Shown: positions 55,374 through 63,721 of the stretch, piece by piece
Layout: the number at the start of each line of letters is the position of its first letter
Numbering within the stretch: the stretch's first letter is position 1
Assembly: GCF_000746275.1 (NCBI RefSeq)
Contig: NZ_KN050829.1
Location: forward strand, 175,827 to 239,826
Direction: 5' to 3'
DNA from: Thermopetrobacter sp. TC1
GTDB taxonomy: Bacteria > Pseudomonadota > Alphaproteobacteria > Rhizobiales > Aestuariivirgaceae
Length of the DNA: 64,000 nucleotides
Translations under genes and position numbers: made by a program
Notes under the pieces: model-generated
Told to the model about the DNA's origin: nothing
What the model saw: the letters and a program-made list of their open reading frames with translations, nothing else
The model's database searches: none

Positions 55374-55745
55374 ATGACCGGAATGCCCATCCTCAAGCTC
55401 ACCGAGGCGGCCGTGAACAGGATCCGGCGCCTGCAGGAGAAGTCCGGCAAGCCGGATGCGGGCCTGCGCATTTCCCTGAAGGCGGGCGGCTGCGCCGGTT
55501 ATGAATACGACATGCAATGGGCGGAGGCCGCCAATCCGGGTGATGAGGTGGTGGAGCAGGATGGCGTGAAGGTCTATGTCGATCCCGGCGCCTTGCTCTA
55601 TCTGCTCGGCTCCACCATGGATTACAAGGAAGACAAGCTGAAATCCGGCTTCGTCTTCGACAATCCCAACCAGATCGGCGCCTGCGGTTGCGGGGAATCG
55701 GTGCAGCTGAAACCCGCCGATCCCGGGATGCTCGAAAAATCCTGA
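55374..55745 (+). CDS. sufA: A-type Fe-S carrier SufA/IscA
   Basis: A 123-residue HesB/IscA-type carrier that moves clusters to target proteins. The three cysteines are in AGGCAGYEYDM and ACGCGESVQL, the standard arrangement. TTGGAGG stands six bases before the ATG at 55,374; the frame's four extra upstream codons are discarded. Last gene of the suf operon, followed by a strong terminator at 55,774. Confidence 0.95.
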   Translation: MTGMPILKLTEAAVNRIRRLQEKSGKPDAGLRISLKAGGCAGYEYDMQWAEAANPGDEVVEQDGVKVYVDPGALLYLLGSTMDYKEDKLKSGFVFDNPNQIGACGCGESVQLKPADPGMLEKS

Positions 55746-55773
55746 GTGGCGGAAAACACGCCTGAAAGATATG

Positions 55774-55811
55774 GGCCGCCGGCGGAATGCAAACCGGGCC
55801 GGCGGCCTTTT
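55774..55811 (+). terminator. Terminator of the iscR-suf operon
   Basis: GGCCGCCGGC and GCCGGCGGCC form a perfect 10-bp stem followed by TTTT, 29 bases after the sufA stop. Confidence 0.88.
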
Positions 55812-55916
55812 CGTGTTTTCTGAAAGCGCGGTTCGGGGTCAGACGCTTCAATACAGTCTGACGTCCGAAAAACGGAAGGACGAAAGGACGCCCTTCCGAA
55901 ATGTCGCATTTTCCCT

Positions 55917-56948
55917 TTAACGGCGATAGGGCTTGGGCAGGAAGAACAGGGCATCAACCGGCGCGGCCTGATGGCAGGCGTGGCAGAAGGCAACGGCCTT
56001 GCCATTCATGCCCTTGGTGATGCCATAGGTCTTGCCGCCGGGCAGGATCATGGCATAGCGCCAGTCCATGGTCGCAGGGTTCCAGCCCCTTTTCATCTTT
56101 TCCATGATGAACAGCGGGCCTGGCTTGGGTGTGCCGTCCGTGCCGATGGTGAAGGAAGGTTTCACGATGATGCCGCCGGCCGGCATGCGTTTGAGATTTT
56201 CATATTGGCCATAAACCTTGGCGGCGATGGCGTTGGCCAGGTTCACCACATAGCGTTCCCCGTGGGTGCTGGCGAGATAGGGTGCGGAAGCAAAATTGCG
56301 CCAGGAGAGCCAGCGGCCATCCGCGGCCGGGTGCGCACCGCCCTTATAGGCGGCGGCCAGTTGCGTCGTGAGGCGTTGGTAAAGGCGCATGCGTTCACCC
56401 GGCGCAGGACGACGCCTGTCCTTGCCCATCGCACCGGTTTGCACGGCACAGGGGTTGGCCGGTGTTACTTCACTTTTTTTTGCGGCGCATGGATTGGCCG
56501 GGGCGCAGGGGTTGCCCATGGGCTTCATCGCTGCACAGGGGTTGGCCGGGGCGCAGGGATTGTTCATCGGCATCTGTGCGGCGCAGGGGTTGGCGGGCGC
56601 GCAAGGGCTTCCCATGGGCGGCATGGCCGCGCACGGATTGGCCGGCGCACAGGGGTTCATCTTTTTCGGCATGTGCGCTGCGCAAGGATTGGCCGGCGCG
56701 CACGGATTCATCATCGGCATCTGCGCCGCGCACGGGTTCGCGGGCGCGCAAGGGCTGCCCATGGGTTTCATGGCCGCACAGGGATTGGCCGGCGCACACG
56801 GGTTGGCCGGTTGCGCCATGGCCGGGGCGCCGGTTTTGGCAATCACGGCAAGGGTTGCGGCTGCGCCCGTCATCCCCAGCATCAGCGGCACGGCCGCCAC
56901 GGAAGAAATCCAGGTGCGTCTCAAGGCCTTGTGAATGGTCGCTTTCAT
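55917..56948 (-). CDS. Exported cytochrome P460-like haem protein with NPCA tandem repeats
   Basis: 343 residues from the ATG at 56,948, which has GAGAGGAA upstream. A signal peptide (to about residue 45, APAMAQ) leads into seven tandem units of [N/S]PCAPANPCAA plus 5-8 variable residues and a half unit, giving 15 cysteines all in PCA. The C-terminal about 150 residues resemble cytochrome P460: RLTTQLAAAYKGG, GGIIVKPSFTIG, and the haem motif CHACH near the end. P460-type proteins handle hydroxylamine or nitric oxide; the role here is not shown. The repeat may bind metal or form disulfides in the periplasm. Confidence 0.82.
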   Translation of the reverse strand: MKATIHKALRRTWISSVAAVPLMLGMTGAAATLAVIAKTGAPAMAQPANPCAPANPCAAMKPMGSPCAPANPCAAQMPMMNPCAPANPCAAHMPKKMNPCAPANPCAAMPPMGSPCAPANPCAAQMPMNNPCAPANPCAAMKPMGNPCAPANPCAAKKSEVTPANPCAVQTGAMGKDRRRPAPGERMRLYQRLTTQLAAAYKGGAHPAADGRWLSWRNFASAPYLASTHGERYVVNLANAIAAKVYGQYENLKRMPAGGIIVKPSFTIGTDGTPKPGPLFIMEKMKRGWNPATMDWRYAMILPGGKTYGITKGMNGKAVAFCHACHQAAPVDALFFLPKPYRR

Positions 56949-57150
56949 TGCAGTTCCTCTCGGCTTCACGTTTTGCTCCGCGCCGGAATACGCCTGTTTT
57001 TCAGGTGTCATGTTCGCTGCGATCCGGCAAGAGGCATCATGCCCGTTTGCGCAAACCCTGTCTTGTCACGAATGCCTCGTTAAAACACACGTCTCGGTGA
57101 GAGCATTGCGGCCAAATCTGACCGGATCGTGACCATGCCGTGAAGGGCGT

Positions 57151-57897
57151 TCAGGCACAGGCGCGGGTAAGCGTGAACTCGATGCGGTCGATCTGCTCAT
57201 CCACGTCAATGGGCAGGATCGATGTGACATCGAGCTCCCGATCCTCGAAAACATCCCTTTCCGGATGCTGTTGTGCCCAGGCCCGGATCACCTCGTCCCG
57301 TTCCTTCAGCAGGGCGCGGATCTGCGGCCAGAACAGTTGCAGCATGGCGCTGATCCAGCGATTGACCGCCCAGCAGGGATAGACGTGATCGACCCGGAAG
57401 CGGTCCACCATCGCCAGGGTGTCCGCCGCCGGATAGAAGGTTTCGTCCGTTACCCAGCGGTTGGTGGTGAACAGGTGAGTGGGATAGCCGTGCGCGTCCA
57501 TGGAAATGGCGACGAGATGACAAATGGCCTGTTCGCCATCCGGGCGCCTGGCCGCGCCGGAATAGGGCACCGGACGCACGCCCAGCGGCATGCCCTCGGC
57601 CCTTAAAAAGGTGTGAAAGTGTCCATGCTCGCCTGATTCCGGCCTGTGGGCATGATAGTAGTATTGCGCGCCGGTTTCGGCATCATAGACGTCCCCCTTC
57701 GGGTAATGCTCCAGCTCATAGAAGGTACCCTGGCCTTTAAGCACCTGGCCGACGACGTTGGCCCCGGCCTTTTCCAGCACGCGATAGCATTCGAGAACGG
57801 TCATGCCTGCTGCGCGCATGGCCTCAAGGCGCTTGCGCGCCAGCCGCGGGAAGACAAGATCCGCATCAAAGGCAATAGGTGCGGGCGTAAAGGGCAT
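57151..57897 (-). CDS. DUF6969-like conserved protein
   Basis: A 248-residue soluble protein with strongly patterned sequence: VLECYRVLEKAGANVVGQVLKGQG, YYYHAHRPESGEHGHFHTFLR with clustered histidines, HLVAISMDAHGYPTHLFTTNRWVT, and HPERDVFEDRELDVTS. I recall this as an uncharacterised alphaproteobacterial family (DUF6969). The His-rich middle suggests metal binding. I take ATG 57,897 because conserved-looking sequence starts just after it; 21 codons upstream in frame are unconserved. Function unknown. Confidence 0.7.
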   Translation of the reverse strand: MPFTPAPIAFDADLVFPRLARKRLEAMRAAGMTVLECYRVLEKAGANVVGQVLKGQGTFYELEHYPKGDVYDAETGAQYYYHAHRPESGEHGHFHTFLRAEGMPLGVRPVPYSGAARRPDGEQAICHLVAISMDAHGYPTHLFTTNRWVTDETFYPAADTLAMVDRFRVDHVYPCWAVNRWISAMLQLFWPQIRALLKERDEVIRAWAQQHPERDVFEDRELDVTSILPIDVDEQIDRIEFTLTRACA

Positions 57898-58098
57898 GGA
57901 TCCCACCGTTACGCAAAAATCATGAGGGGGATTCTCTCGGCATGCAGAAAACCCCGGCAAGGCAAATCTACGCCAAGCCTGACGAATACTCTAGGCGCAT
58001 AATCTGCCGGCAGACAAGGGGTTATCTCTCCCCTTGCCGGCGGGCGCACGTGTTTGCGAATGCAGGGGCTTGCGCACCGGATTTTATGAGGACACGCC

Positions 58099-58434
58099 CT
58101 AATGCGGGATTTGTGATTTCACCCGCAACAGCGCTTGATAATACGTATCCGGATTGAGCAGGAATGAAACCGATTCAAGACCACCGGCCGTGATGAAGAC
58201 AAGCGAAATGCTGTAAATCAGTCCGGGCACGGAGATCATCCATTGCCGCGTCCCCCTGATGCGCGAGCGCTTTGGGTCGTGAAAAAAGATCATATAGGCG
58301 AGAAAGATGACAGTGGCGATCAGATACTGGACATAGATCGGAGGCGTCCCCTTTGAAACCACGGTGAGGAAATCCTCCCACATGCGGGACCAGGTCAGGG
58401 GATCCGTTATCGTATTCCAAAGCCGTTCCAGCAT
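58099..58434 (-). CDS. Small hypothetical membrane protein (111 aa)
   Basis: The frame encodes two clear membrane helices (YVQYLIATVIFLAYMIFF and VPGLIYSISLVFITAGGL) joined by a basic loop (HDPKRSRIRGTRQW), with an amphipathic N-terminus. GGTTGG lies near the start. I recognise no family. Codon use and hydrophobicity look like a real protein, and nothing overlaps it on the other strand. A lone gene between the DUF6969-like gene and the DAHP synthase. Confidence 0.55.
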   Translation of the reverse strand: MLERLWNTITDPLTWSRMWEDFLTVVSKGTPPIYVQYLIATVIFLAYMIFFHDPKRSRIRGTRQWMISVPGLIYSISLVFITAGGLESVSFLLNPDTYYQALLRVKSQIPH

Positions 58435-58771
58435 CGTTCCAACCAGTGTAAGCTTTTATTTCAACCTGCCCGGCAAGAGATGGGGCAGAAGCCGTTTGCC
58501 CGCAATGATTGCATGAGAAAGTTTCCAACTCGCAAAAGATCGGACGACGATTGATATAAAATTGTCTCCATCACGCGAAAGCCCGTGCTTGCGCTGGCTT
58601 GTGAAAAGAGTCACAAGCACCTATCCTGTCCCGCGATGGGATCTTGGGCGGCACGGCGAGAAGGGGGCTAGCCCCCGTGGCATGCAGGGCGAAAGGTGAG
58701 AGGCATTTGTCTTTCCTTCCGATTTTCCCTACATGCCATCAGAAACGGGACGACACGGAGCAGTATTTGCC
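58435..58771. other. Gene-free stretch before the DAHP synthase
   Basis: It contains a 14-base perfect palindrome GGGGGCTAGCCCCC at 58,663-58,676 and an AT-rich patch (GATATAAAATTG near 58,555) that could be a promoter. I saw no leader peptide rich in aromatic residues and no riboswitch. Confidence 0.4.
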
Positions 58772-60154
58772 ATGAACGAGACATGGTCGCCGGACAGCTG
58801 GCGCAAAAAGCCGATCCGCCAGGTGCCCGAATATCCGGATGAAGAGGCCCTGCGCGCCGTGGAGGAAAAGCTCTCGGGCTTTCCGCCGCTCGTCTTTGCC
58901 GGCGAGGCCCGCAAGCTCAAGCGCAAGCTGGCCAAGGTGGCGGAAGGGCAGGGCTTTCTGCTGCAGGGCGGCGATTGCGCGGAAAGCTTTGCCGAACATT
59001 CCGCCGATAACATCCGTGATTTCTTCCGCGTCTTTCTGCAGATGGCGGTGGTGCTCACCTATGCCGGCGGCAAGCCGGTGGTGAAGGTGGGGCGCATTGC
59101 TGGACAGTTCGCCAAGCCGCGCTCCGAGCCCACGGAGACGCGCGATGGTGTTACTCTGCCGTCCTACCGCGGCGACATTATCAACGATATCCGTTTCGAC
59201 GAAGAGGCGCGCAGGCCCGATCCGCACCGCATGCTGCAGGCCTATCGCCAGTCGGCGGCGACACTCAATCTGCTGCGGGCCTTCGCCCAGGGCGGTTATG
59301 CCAACCTCGAGCATGTCCATCGCTGGACGCTCGGTTTCCTGCGCGACACGCCGGCTTCGGAGCGTTATCAGGAAATCGCCGATCGCATCACGGAGTCCTT
59401 GCGCTTCATGCGCGCCTGCGGCATTCACCCCGACACGGTGCATCAGCTGCGCACCACGGATTTCTACACCTCGCACGAGGCGCTGCTCTTGGGCTATGAA
59501 CAGGCGTTAACCCGCATCGATTCCACCTCCGGCGAATGGTATGCCACATCCGGCCATTTCCTGTGGATCGGGGATCGCACCCGGGATCCGGAAGGGGCGC
59601 ATGTGGAGTTCCTGCGCGGGGTGAAAAACCCGATCGGCGTGAAGGCGGGGCCGTCGATGACGCCGGATGAACTTTTGAAGCTCATTGACATTCTCAATCC
59701 GGACAATGAACCGGGGCGGCTGACCGTCATCACCCGCTTCGGGGCTGACAAGGTGGCGCAGGGGCTGCCGCCGCTCATCCGGGCGGTTCAGCGCGAGGGG
59801 CGCAAGGTTGTCTGGTCCTGCGATCCCATGCATGGCAACACCATCCGCACCGCCTCTGGTTTCAAGACCCGGCCTTTTGAGCGGGTGCTGCAGGAGGTGC
59901 GCACCTTCATGCAGGTGCATGCGGCGGAAGGCACGCATGCCGGCGGCATTCACATCGAGATGACCGGCCAGAACGTCACCGAATGCACCGGCGGCTGCCA
60001 TGCCATCGCCGAGGCAGACTTGAGCGATCGCTATCACACCCATTGCGATCCGCGCCTGAATGCGGCCCAGGCTTTGGAGCTTGCCTTCCTTGTCGCCGAG
60101 GAAATGGCCGCCGAGTCCCGGGATTTCGCCGCGGCCGGCGCAAAACGCGCCTAA
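58772..60154 (+). CDS. Class II (plant-type) DAHP synthase
   Basis: First step of the shikimate pathway: phosphoenolpyruvate plus erythrose 4-phosphate. 460 residues from the ATG at 58,772. It begins [19 protein letters not shown] and has [58 protein letters not shown], and [18 protein letters not shown], all class II hallmarks with the metal Cys, His and Glu. This class is usual in alphaproteobacteria. A 13-codon in-frame extension from 58,733 is less likely. Confidence 0.96.
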   Translation: MNETWSPDSWRKKPIRQVPEYPDEEALRAVEEKLSGFPPLVFAGEARKLKRKLAKVAEGQGFLLQGGDCAESFAEHSADNIRDFFRVFLQMAVVLTYAGGKPVVKVGRIAGQFAKPRSEPTETRDGVTLPSYRGDIINDIRFDEEARRPDPHRMLQAYRQSAATLNLLRAFAQGGYANLEHVHRWTLGFLRDTPASERYQEIADRITESLRFMRACGIHPDTVHQLRTTDFYTSHEALLLGYEQALTRIDSTSGEWYATSGHFLWIGDRTRDPEGAHVEFLRGVKNPIGVKAGPSMTPDELLKLIDILNPDNEPGRLTVITRFGADKVAQGLPPLIRAVQREGRKVVWSCDPMHGNTIRTASGFKTRPFERVLQEVRTFMQVHAAEGTHAGGIHIEMTGQNVTECTGGCHAIAEADLSDRYHTHCDPRLNAAQALELAFLVAEEMAAESRDFAAAGAKRA

Positions 60155-60181
60155 TACCAAGTTGCTCAGAGTCTGACCGGT

Positions 60182-60334
60182 GAAATCGCCCATACGACAC
60201 GACACAACGTCGCCATCTTTCTCGTCACCCCGGCGGAAGCCGGGGTCTCGTGCCGCAAACTCATGCGCTTATGGCCTTAGATACCGGCTTTCGCCGGTAT
60301 GACGATATAAGTGTCGTATAGTGTGGAAATCGCC
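60182..60334. mobile_element. Transposon-like repeat (135 bp) with perfect 9-bp target duplication
   Basis: The element spans 60,191-60,325, beginning CATACGACACGACAC and ending GTGTCGTATAGTGTG. GAAATCGCC flanks it on both sides (60,182-60,190 and 60,326-60,334). Inside are the hairpins CCCCGGC-GGAA-GCCGGGG and ATACCGGC-TTTC-GCCGGTAT and a third, weaker one between. It is opposite in orientation to the copy at 21.2 kb. Confidence 0.87.
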
Positions 60335-60479
60335 CCGCGCCCGCGCCCAAACCTTTTGTTTTTAATTTTGTATTGGGGGGTGGAGGCGCGGGGCGGTGGG
60401 TGGTTCATTATGCAGGTTGGTTTAAGGGGGCGTGAAAGTGAAAATTCCGAATCGGTCCCTGTGCGGGACTGCGCTGCCC

Positions 60480-61004
60480 CTATTCGGTTTGGGTCAGCCA
60501 GGCGTTCCATGAGAGCAGATGGGCCGGACAGGTTTTGCAGTCGCTGCTGCCGAAGCCGGCCACGGGCACGGAAAAAGCACCGCTTTGCAAGAGCCTGGCG
60601 ATGATTGTGCATTCGCTCAAAGGGTGGGTATCGGCGGGAAAGGGCAGGGCATAGTGGGCATCGGCGGCAAGGGTTAACGCATCGATGTGCCAGCGCTGCG
60701 GCTTGTCCTCGCGCAAATGCCGGCTGATGCGGGCGGCAAGCCCGCCGGGGCCCTTGGCGCTGCCGGCGTAGAGATGCCAGCCCGGCGGAATATCGCCGCC
60801 CGGCGCGGGCCGTGAGACGGCGAGCGGTTGGGCAATGTGCAGGCAAAGCAGATAGCTCCCGGCCGTGCGCGATAACCGATCCTGTGTCTGCCGGGTGATG
60901 ATCGCGGCGGGTGGCAGAATGGTGCGCAAAAGCGCAATAAGCGCCTTGGGCAAGGCCGGCGCGGCAGGGCCCTTATATTTCACGTGCTGATCTGGCCTGT
61001 TCAT
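60480..61004 (-). CDS. DUF123 / GIY-YIG-like protein
   Basis: A 174-residue protein with the DUF123 core: GSYLLCLHIAQPLAV (first strand in place of GIY), LYAGSAKGPGGLAARISRHLR (YIG-like strand and the following Arg), HWHID-like WHIDALTLAA, SECTIIARLL and PVAGFGSSDCKTCPAHL. The N-terminal 45 residues are an extra helical part. DUF123 is related to GIY-YIG nucleases and occurs alone or with endonuclease III in archaea; activity unproven. GGTAATCC-type ribosome site not obvious. Confidence 0.8.
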   Translation of the reverse strand: MNRPDQHVKYKGPAAPALPKALIALLRTILPPAAIITRQTQDRLSRTAGSYLLCLHIAQPLAVSRPAPGGDIPPGWHLYAGSAKGPGGLAARISRHLREDKPQRWHIDALTLAADAHYALPFPADTHPLSECTIIARLLQSGAFSVPVAGFGSSDCKTCPAHLLSWNAWLTQTE

Positions 61005-61094
61005 TCGTTATGCCGCCTTCTTTCCTGCCATGAATGAGCGTGTTATGCATGCAAGTTGAACCATGTCATACATGAAAACGATTTCAGCATAGAC

Positions 61095-61826
61095 ATGAGC
61101 AAGTACGATCCTCTCAAGAATTATCTCAGACAAGCGCCTCAAAGCGCTCTGACCCTGAAATTTTCTGAAATCGAGCAGATCCTCGGTTTCGATTTGCCGC
61201 ATTCTGCCTACAAATATGCGTCCTGGTGGGCCAATTCCGCCCGCGGCGGTGCGCACATGAAGGCCTGGCGCGATGCCGGCTGGGAAGTGTCCAACATCGA
61301 TCTCTCCGGCCGCCGTGTCACCTTTCGCCGTCGCAGCGGTCAGCCCGTGCGCCCGGTGCAGCCACAGGCCGAAGTGATATCGCCCCAGGATTCTGAGAGG
61401 GAAACGCCTCAGACTTCCCCAGTCAAAAACGAAGGGGCAGGTGCTGCGACGGCCAGCGCGTCCAGTGCCGAGCCGACAGCGCCGGCAAAACGGCAAGGGG
61501 CATCCGGAGGGGCAGGAAGCCCGTCAATCAGTCCCGTTTCCACTCCGGGCCCGACCCGCCGGGAGGCAGCGCCGCGCATCACGCTTGTTCCGGAGGAAGC
61601 CATTGACCTTGCCAAACTTCCCGGACATGCCCGCCGCCTGCTGGAAAGCCGCGCGCGCCTGACCGGCCGCACCCCGGCGCAGGAGGCAGCCGCTGCACTG
61701 GGCCGCATACTCATGGAGGAGCGTCAGCGACTCGTGCAGCGTTTGAAAGAGATCCGCGGGCGCACCATCCGGCCGGGCAGTTTCGATCTGCTGGCGGTTC
61801 TCGGCCGCTCAAAAGGGGGAGAATGA
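61095..61826 (+). CDS. DUF7662-domain protein, probable antitoxin of the downstream PIN gene
   Basis: 243 residues from the ATG at 61,095. The N-terminal 80 residues match a domain I recall as DUF7662: SKYDPLKNYLRQAPQSALTL, FSEIEQILGFDLPHSAYKYA, SWWANSARGGAHMKAWRDAGW, which occurs in restriction and nuclease contexts. A 90-residue Pro/Ser/Ala-rich linker follows. The last 60 residues are helical and basic (LESRARLTGRTPAQEAAAALGRILMEERQRLVQRLKEIRG), like the C-terminal toxin-wrapping part of VapB antitoxins. The PIN-domain gene starts three bases after the stop. Antitoxin role is inferred from that pairing. Confidence 0.7.
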   Translation: MSKYDPLKNYLRQAPQSALTLKFSEIEQILGFDLPHSAYKYASWWANSARGGAHMKAWRDAGWEVSNIDLSGRRVTFRRRSGQPVRPVQPQAEVISPQDSERETPQTSPVKNEGAGAATASASSAEPTAPAKRQGASGGAGSPSISPVSTPGPTRREAAPRITLVPEEAIDLAKLPGHARRLLESRARLTGRTPAQEAAAALGRILMEERQRLVQRLKEIRGRTIRPGSFDLLAVLGRSKGGE

Positions 61827-61829
61827 GCG

Positions 61830-62240
61830 ATGATCGTCGTTGATGCCACGGTCATGGCGGCCTGGGCCGTGCAGGTGCCGCATTCGGCGCGCGCCGCCCG
61901 TCTGCTGGAGGAAGGCCAGCCGCTTGCCGCACCGGAAGGGGCGCTTACGGCCGCGCTGGAAGGATTGCGCCGTCTGGCCGCCGGCGGGCATATCAATGAT
62001 ATGATCCTCAAGGAAGCCGCCGGCATCATTCCGGCCATGCTCCATGCCATCGTGCCCGATGCCGGCCTGATCACGGCCGCCATGCAGCATGCCACGGAGC
62101 GGCGCCTGCCGCTGGATGCCGCATTGTGCCTCAGTCTTGCCGAGCGGCGCGGCTGGGCGCTGGCCTCGGCCGATCGGCAATTCATCAAGGCCGCAGGCGG
62201 CCTTCTGCCCTCGGAGCGCCTTCATCTCATTCAGTCCTGA
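61830..62240 (+). CDS. PIN-domain protein (VapC-like toxin candidate)
   Basis: A 136-residue PIN-fold protein. It opens MIVVDATVMAAWAV and ends with LPLDAALCLSLAERRGWALASADRQF; the four acidic residues of a PIN active site are at about D5, E44, D96 and D115. VapC toxins are ribonucleases of this size. It is three bases downstream of the DUF7662 gene, consistent with co-translation. Sequence between the acids is Ala/Leu-rich and diverged from typical VapC, so its target cannot be guessed. Confidence 0.8.
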   Translation: MIVVDATVMAAWAVQVPHSARAARLLEEGQPLAAPEGALTAALEGLRRLAAGGHINDMILKEAAGIIPAMLHAIVPDAGLITAAMQHATERRLPLDAALCLSLAERRGWALASADRQFIKAAGGLLPSERLHLIQS

Positions 62241-62308
62241 GCCACAAGAGGAAGCGCTTTGAGTGACAGCGGCCTGCAAAGGAGAACCATCGAAAAGGGG
62301 GCGGCAGC

Positions 62309-63586
62309 ATGCGGATGATCGATGGGTTACAGGGCCTTTCCCTTAAACGGATGTGGCAGGCATTCCGTGTTCATCGTTGCGACAAGCATCGCGGCCTTGC
62401 CGCACGCTCGGGCTTGCGCATGATGCTGGTGCGCGTTCTCATGGCGCTTGTTCTTTCGTTTTCCGTCACCGCCACTGCCGATGCTCAGGAAGGAAAGAAG
62501 CCCCCGGCTTTTGAAAGCCGGGCCAAATACGCCATCCTCATCGATTCCCGCTCCGGCAAGGTTTTCTACGAGAAGGATGCCGACGCCCTCATGCCCCCCG
62601 CCAGCATGAGCAAGATCATGACCATGCTGGTCGTTTTCGAAAAGCTCAAGAAAGGCGAGCTTTCCGAAAATGACATCTTCGAGGTTTCCGTCAATGCCTG
62701 GCGCAAGGGCGGGGCGCCTTCCGGCTCCTCCACCATGTTCGCCAAGCCCGGCGAGCGCATTCCCCTGGGCACGCTCATGCGCGCGGTCATCGTAGTCTCG
62801 GCCAATGATGCCGCCATCGCCATAGCCGAGGGCATTTCCGGAACCGAGGAGGCCTTTGCCCGGCTCATGACGCAGCGGGCGCGGGCCCTGGGCCTGAAAC
62901 GGTCCACCTTCGCCAACGCCACCGGCCTGCCCGATCCCAATCATCGCATGACCGCGCGGGAACTGGCGCAGCTGGCCCGCTATCTCATCGAGGTGTTTCC
63001 GGATTACTACAAGCTCTATTCCATCCGCGAATTCACCTGGGGCAAGCACAAGCAGTACAACCGCAATCCGCTTCTGGGCAAATATCCCGGCGCCGATGGC
63101 GTGAAGACCGGCTATACCAGCGAGGCGAGCTATGGCCTTGTGGCCTCGGCCGAGCGCGACGGGCGGCGCCTGATCGCGGTGATCGCCGGCCTGAAATCCA
63201 AGCGGGAGCGCGCCGAGGAAGCGCGCCGGATCATGGACTGGGGCTTTCGTCAGTTCCGCACCGTGCACCTGTATCAGCCGGGCGAGGTGGTCACGCAGGC
63301 GCGTGTCTGGGGCGGCAAGGAGGACTGGGTGGATCTTGTCACCCATGACGAGGTGAAGATCCGGCTGAGCGATGCGGAGCGGCGCAATGCCGATGCCGAT
63401 GTCATCTATCGCGGCCCGCTCATGGCGCCGGTGGCGGCCGGGCGTGAGGTGGCAAAGTTGCGCATCCGCGTGGAGGGCAAGACCGTGGCGACGTTTCCGC
63501 TGTACACCGCCCGCGCGATTGAGGCCGATCCCGACATGTGGGGCCGCGCCGCCGACACCATCAAGACCTGGATCTTCGGCGGCTGA
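62309..63586 (+). CDS. D-alanyl-D-alanine carboxypeptidase (DacC/PBP5-6 family)
   Basis: Trims the terminal D-Ala of peptidoglycan stem peptides in the periplasm. SxxK is PPASMSKIMTMLVV, SxN is IVVSANDAAIA and KTG is DGVKTGYTSEASYG; the C-terminal PBP5-type domain (about 330-420) follows. 425 residues from the ATG at 62,309, with GGGGGCGG eight bases ahead. The signal peptide's hydrophobic part starts only at about residue 38 (MLVRVLMALVLSFSV), so the ATG near 62,420 may be the real start. Confidence 0.95.
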   Translation: MRMIDGLQGLSLKRMWQAFRVHRCDKHRGLAARSGLRMMLVRVLMALVLSFSVTATADAQEGKKPPAFESRAKYAILIDSRSGKVFYEKDADALMPPASMSKIMTMLVVFEKLKKGELSENDIFEVSVNAWRKGGAPSGSSTMFAKPGERIPLGTLMRAVIVVSANDAAIAIAEGISGTEEAFARLMTQRARALGLKRSTFANATGLPDPNHRMTARELAQLARYLIEVFPDYYKLYSIREFTWGKHKQYNRNPLLGKYPGADGVKTGYTSEASYGLVASAERDGRRLIAVIAGLKSKRERAEEARRIMDWGFRQFRTVHLYQPGEVVTQARVWGGKEDWVDLVTHDEVKIRLSDAERRNADADVIYRGPLMAPVAAGREVAKLRIRVEGKTVATFPLYTARAIEADPDMWGRAADTIKTWIFGG

Positions 63587-63721
63587 TTTTGGAAGCTGTG
63601 GGAACAGGGCACAATCCCGTACCGGCATTTTATGTCGATACGGCTTAAGTCAAGCCTGTTGACGACCGCTATCGTTCTCTAAAACCGCCTCAGTCTGTGG
63701 CCCCTGGATTGCCGGCACAAG

